A DNA stretch of 64,000 nucleotides from Certhia americana (Eukaryota > Chordata > Aves > Passeriformes > Certhiidae): NCBI GenBank assembly GCA_018697195.1, contig CM031858.1:83157410-83221409 (forward strand), given 5' to 3'. Positions 59,779 to 64,000 of this stretch are shown here, piece after piece (within the stretch, counting starts at the first letter, position 1; each line of letters opens with the position of its first letter). The notes under the pieces were generated by a model. The model had not been told where the DNA came from. It saw only the letters and a list, made by a program, of their open reading frames with translations, and did no database searches. The position numbers and the translations under genes were made by a program.

Positions 59779-60203
59779 TGTCGCAGTGCAGGCTGTGATC
59801 TCAGGTCCAATCTGGTTGGGCTGAGAGTGGCTAAATAAGTCAGGACAGGTCTGATATAGTAGCCCAAGATAGATTTTAATGCATCAGAGTGATCGCATGG
59901 TCAGAGAGCAGCACCCAAAGACCGCATGGCCTGAGAGCTGCATCCAGAGACCACATGGTCCGAGTGCTAGCTTCCAAAAGATGAGGGGGCATGGCTAACC
60001 TGGCAGTTTATAGAGGGTTCACCTGAGGTAGGTGACCAATCGTGGCTATAGGGCAGGGGCTTGATCTTATAAGTCTAAGGTTCTGAACTAATGGGGAGCC
60101 ATAACTCCTCCCAGCACCCTGCTTTCCAGAGCCTTAGGTCCATTCCTCCGTGTAGGGAACTTGGGCCAGGTTTTGATCTATCCCAGCTAATTCAGTTGCC
60201 ACA
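59779..60203 (-). mobile_element. Solo LTR, ERVK-like, minus strand
   Basis: A 425-bp block. On the minus strand it starts TGTGGCAACTGAATTAGCTG and ends CTGCACTGCGACA. It carries a TATA box (CTATAAA, plus 60007-60013) and, about 130 bp downstream in its own sense, an ATTAAA polyadenylation hexamer (plus 59875-59880), a spacing that fits an R region. Between these lie three tandem 29-bp units. The near-matching 6-bp flanks support a class II element. The family is not named because I recognise the structure rather than the sequence. Confidence 0.6.
59892..59978. repeat. Three 29-bp tandem units inside LTR
   Basis: Units at 59892-59920, 59921-59949 and 59950-59978 share the pattern A-Y-C-R-C-A-T-G-G-Y-C followed by GAG and an AGC-rich end. 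They sit between the TATA box and polyadenylation signal of the minus-strand LTR, so would be repeated within its R region. Confidence 0.8.
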
Positions 60204-63200
60204 GTGGGCCTTGTATTTTGCCTTATTACTTCCACTAATGTCTCTGTCATTATTACCACTGATGATTACTTGGAATGCAAAGGAGTTGAAGATTTAAACA
60301 TTTTCAGCTTTCCTAAGCAGGATACAGGTCTTTCCCCAGATTTTCTTCCCTTGTAATTATTATGTGTCCATGGTTATGGTTATCATGTCTCTCAGACTAG
60401 CAATTGATTTACAATCCTACTTCAAAGTGTTTGTCTTTTCCCTGGTAGCAGTGAGTAATGACAATGGCAAGAGACCCAGATACAGGATGCTATTTTTCAT
60501 ACCTGAAAAATATTTCCTTTTTCTGCATTTCTGTGATTGCATGGATAGTAAAAGCACTCTGTTATGACTGGTTCATAATATTTTTAGTGTTAAGCCTTTT
60601 ACATTATGTTGTTCTAGCAGTGCCATCAATTCTCAAATGCCTAATGAATGTTCATTAGAGTTATATTTCACTGTAATTCTATTTTCCAGCACACTCTTTA
60701 TCTCAATAAATAACTCTTCATCTTGTCTCTGGGCATTGGAGGTCCTGTCACACTGCTGAAGGAAGCACCAATGATAAATGATGGGAATGCTATTCAGCAA
60801 GTATTTGCATTTTTCATCTCTCATTAAATAATAAGAAAAGTCTCATAGAGAGATTTGAGTGTAGACACAACTGTCACTTTTGATATCTGTCAAAATATGA
60901 TAAATTGATAATTTTACCCTAGCCTCTTAATTCTTTGGACTGAACAACTTGAGGAAGGACTTGGTTTTTTATGAATTACCATCGCAGTCATGAGGTAAAC
61001 TGTGCTGATCCCTTCCATTGAGGTTTAGGGTAAGGGCAGTACCAGAAGCCACTACTTACCATTTTAGCTCAAGAAGGTTTCTAACAAATCTGCTTGACAT
61101 TGCACTGGACTAAAATGAATTTTTGGTCTATGATAAGCAGTGTAACCATTCAATGTACAGTGGAAAATTCTTAGGTATCTGTGTCTCTACTATGCTCTGC
61201 CCTACAAAGCTTTGCTGACTCTAAATTCTACTGCTTTCTCAGGTCTTGGTCAAAAAACATTAATTTATAAGTAAAATGTATCCCTTATGCTTGCAATTTT
61301 CATTATCCATGTTAACATTTTGAATCCTTTCCTAAAATGGAGAAGACTGTACTTGATAAATAATTAAATATTTTCAGGTGGAATCTTTTTATCCATGGGG
61401 TGTTCAGCCCTTAGAAATGTGTGAATTACCTGTTTCCCAAATATTGGCTGAAAGTGTTTAGGAGAAAAACACTTCTTGTGAAGATAAATATGAGACATTT
61501 GAAACTGCATGGGGAATTATAGGCAGGGAAAATGAAACAGCTTACATAGTTGATTGAGATGATGGAGGCCTTTTTTAAGTTATTATGCCATATCATTCTT
61601 CCATTTAGTGTAATTTATATTTTCTCTCTTGAATCTTTGTAAATTTATTAATACATTGTATCTATTCTGAAATAAGTACACATTTACTTGCAGTAAAATT
61701 GCATTTGCCATACAGTAGCCCAGGTACTTAACTGTTCTTATTTAGAGAACCCAAGTAATTTGCAGTGTTGCTGTGGCAATTATAAATGTGAATTTAATTT
61801 TTTTTTTCTTTCAAACTTTTTTTACTTGTTTAAAAGAAGCTAATTCTTTAAAATTAACCCATACAGAATTTTCTGTAAAACAGAACTGGAAAGGAGTTAG
61901 AAACTTCATATATGACTCTAATTACAGTTAGTAGTATAAAGTTTAGGAGAGGTTAGTTACAGCTAAACATACAGCCTCATGTTAATTGTTAAAATATCTT
62001 GTGCTAAGCTGGTGATCAATACCCTATTTTGGTCTTAAGGTATCCAAAATTACAAAATGAAATCTCTGACAAGTCTTGCCTTCAAAGGGACAGAGAACTC
62101 ATCCAAACACATACAGTATGCAGAATGTAAAAAAGCAATATCCTACCTTAACTCAGTCTAGGTGAAAATATCTTCTAGGGAGCATAGAGTCAGTGGAGAC
62201 TCATGATCAATATTAGAGTAGCTAATGATGTTGGCATTTCACTTTTTCTTAAGGGGCTTTTAATAAAATATATGTAAAATACTTTAGGGAGCCTGATACA
62301 TCAATGAGTTACATATTCATTGCCAGATAAAGTAGGAAATGTGCTATTCATTGAGTCATTAGGCCAATTTCTCTAAATATATTGGAATTTCTGCACTGAA
62401 AAAGGATGGCATGAATTCATCAACTGCCTCCTTCCTTCACTTGCAAGGCCATTCAGGAATCACACTGCTTTAGATATTCATTGCTAGGCTTTTAGGTTTT
62501 AAATAACATTATATATTCACATCAAAAAGATGTAACTTTTGCAATTTATAAAACTATTTCATATATTTTCTTAGAACTAAGTATCCTGAATGTATCCTCC
62601 CTCCTTTTGCTATATACAAATGGGTTGTAACACTAACAAATTCTGCCTTTGAAGTGGTTATAGCTGCTGGTAACTGTTATGGGTTGGCCAGAAACAGGTT
62701 TAAACCAGCATCATGTTTCTCTGGTGCCCCCAGTTCTCTTCAAGATACCAAGGTAATCTGCACAAATGTTTCTATTATCCTGATTGAGTGAACTTTTGAC
62801 AGTGAACTGAAGATGGTGTTCAAATTCAGGCTATATATCTCTGGATTTCTCTTAGTTTCCTGTTACATTCAGTGCGAAATATAGTTTAGAATAAAACTAT
62901 ATGCTACTTGTTCATAATACCTGCAAGCTTGTTATTTAGCCAATGCTAATTTTGCAGCAGCAGAAATCTGAACAGCAAGACAATGGAAGATCCAAGGATC
63001 CTAGCTTTCTAAAGTACAATCAGATCCTGAACTGGTAAAATATTTGCTAAAGTGATTTGCTAACTGGTAAGCAATATGAATTATCACCCTGTGTGCCTGT
63101 TTGGTGAAATATAACCTAAGACATTTCTGGTTCTGCACCCAAGGTTTGAAACACACCTTGAGAGACCATATAGTTTTAAAGCAAAATTCACTATACCTCT

Positions 63201-63560
63201 TATTTTATTAATATAATTTTCTCACCTAATTATCAAAAGTGTGTGTTCTAATGTTTAATAGATCTTTAAGAACATGTAATTGGAAGGAGTGGATGCTCAA
63301 AAAGTTTTTCTTTTCCCACATAGCCTGAGAAGTTAAGAAATGCCTCACTTCATGGGAGAAAATGTTTCCTTCGTGAGAGAAATGCTTAGGGAGAGAGCAC
63401 ATCAGCATCAATACTTTCTGTGCCCTTGCACTTCACCAGCACTCAGGCCTCTTACAGCTTACATGCCTAATTCTGCAGTCCCTTAGAGAGTTTGGTCCTT
63501 TTGTTATCTAGTTGTGTTATATATTTCTCTCATCCTCCTTTCAAAGTTCAGCTGACAGGT
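60204..63560. other. Intergenic, no gene seen
   Basis: AT-rich sequence. At about 62679-62720 a GTTATGGGTTGGCCAG string resembles LTR ends but no element could be delimited. No gene is supported. Confidence 0.55.
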
Positions 63561-63690
63561 GCTGCCTCAATTTTCTGTGGCATAAAGTTCCAGAAGGTCA
63601 CTGACTGTTGTATAAAGTACTTATTTTTATTCATATTGAATTTCTCCTACTAGTTTAATCTTCTTTTCCCTTTTCTTGCACAATTTTATG
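63561..63690 (-). mobile_element. Ancient CR1/L3-like LINE relic, minus strand
   Basis: The plus strand contains in order TGCCTCAATTTTCTGTGGCA, AAGTTCCAGAAGGTCACTG, TTGTATAAAGTACTTATTTT and TTGAATTTCTCCTACTAG. This follows the reverse complement of the 3' region of old amniote CR1/L3 elements (a GTGGCA-GAGTTCCA segment, then GTGTGAAGAAGTATTTCCTT-like and GAATTTCCCTCCTTTTAG-like segments, recalled from memory). It is far more diverged than the other CR1 pieces, implying a much older insertion. Confidence 0.55.
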
Positions 63691-64000
63691 GAAAAGTGTT
63701 GTGCATTTGCTTTATGATGGATTATTATATTTGTGATATAAGTTTTCTCCCTTTTTTTCCTTGAGTTTGAATGCTTCAGGACTGTAATGACTCGTATATT
63801 TTTTTGTCTTTCAAAAATGCTGGTGGCAATACTTTCCCTTCTTCTGATTTATTTTCCAGTTCTGTTTTGTTGTGCAAACATAAAGCTTTGTATCTGGCCT
63901 GAAACAAAGCCTCCATGCTTGAAGCCATTCTGATCTGAATGAAGCAGAAGGCTCCCTCCATGCCTCTCCCTCTGTACTTCTGCCTCAGCCCATTTGCCTG
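63691..64000. other. Intergenic, no gene seen
   Basis: AT-rich tail of the window. A minus-strand open frame at 63776-63961 has no recognisable domain. Confidence 0.55.

Larger units (their letters stand above)
59773..60209. repeat. Near-perfect 6-bp target-site duplication
   Basis: CTGGGC at 59773-59778 and GTGGGC at 60204-60209 differ at one base and abut the TG and CA ends of the LTR between them. Confidence 0.55.

Noticed and set aside
59892..59978. Regular 29-bp repeats resembling a CRISPR array
   Set aside because: The units abut directly with no spacers, sit inside an LTR, and the genome is eukaryotic.
62679..62720. LTR-end-like GTTATGGGTTGGCCAG
   Set aside because: No second end, no duplication, and no LTR signals in the expected positions.

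Overview
The window looks like AT-rich nuclear DNA from a bird. The main evidence is the repeat content. There are many CR1 non-LTR retrotransposon pieces ending in the avian-type 3' tail (copies of ATTCTATGATT or close variants). There are also several solo LTRs of types common in neoavian, especially songbird-like, genomes. Nothing bacterial, plasmid-like or phage-like is present. Nearly all open reading frames are short chance frames, many of them inside repeats.

Region 1 (1-6495) holds the last three coding exons of a plus-strand gene recognisable as ABCA13, a giant ABCA-subfamily lipid-type transporter. The exons are 3806-3911, 4766-4903 and 6406-6495 (stop TAG). Their phases fit together, all splice sites are GT/AG, and they encode the segment after the second nucleotide-binding domain, ending with the conserved V-F-I-N-F-A motif and a short tail. 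The rest of the gene must lie upstream of the window. Probable 3' UTR follows, with candidate AATAAA signals near 7356 and 7440.

Region 2 (about 7.5-64 kb) shows no supportable protein-coding or RNA gene and reads as an intergenic gene desert. By vertebrate synteny (established knowledge, not seen here) the next gene beyond ABCA13 would be VWC2. The desert contains CR1 fragments in both orientations: minus at 13.16-13.64, 27.37-27.54 and 44.58-44.70 kb; plus at 24.18-24.76, 34.12-34.36, 40.77-41.24, 43.57-43.81 and 46.70-46.92 kb. An older CR1/L3-like relic lies at 63.56 kb. Endogenous-retrovirus solo LTRs with readable boundaries are at 10581-10994 (minus, 6-bp target duplication GCTATG), 26151-26862 (plus, 5-bp AATAA), 52774-53376 (plus, 5-bp GTGTT) and 59779-60203 (minus, near-matching 6 bp). 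Less complete LTRs are at 19589-20026 and 27.6-28.68 kb. No retroviral gag, pol or env reading frame was seen.

Smaller structures include a 47-bp-period minisatellite beside the 26-kb LTR, a 29-bp tandem triplication inside the 60-kb LTR, a 29-bp tandem duplication at 49.4 kb, a 16-bp duplication in the probable ABCA13 3' UTR, a 46-nt pure pyrimidine run at 17.55 kb, a perfect 13-bp-arm inverted repeat at 58.5 kb, and an unclassified diverged direct-repeat pair at 49.9 and 52.4 kb. I found no convincing undescribed biological system. The most curious coding observation is that reading through the penultimate ABCA13 donor site would recreate a V-F-x-N-F terminus followed by an early stop.
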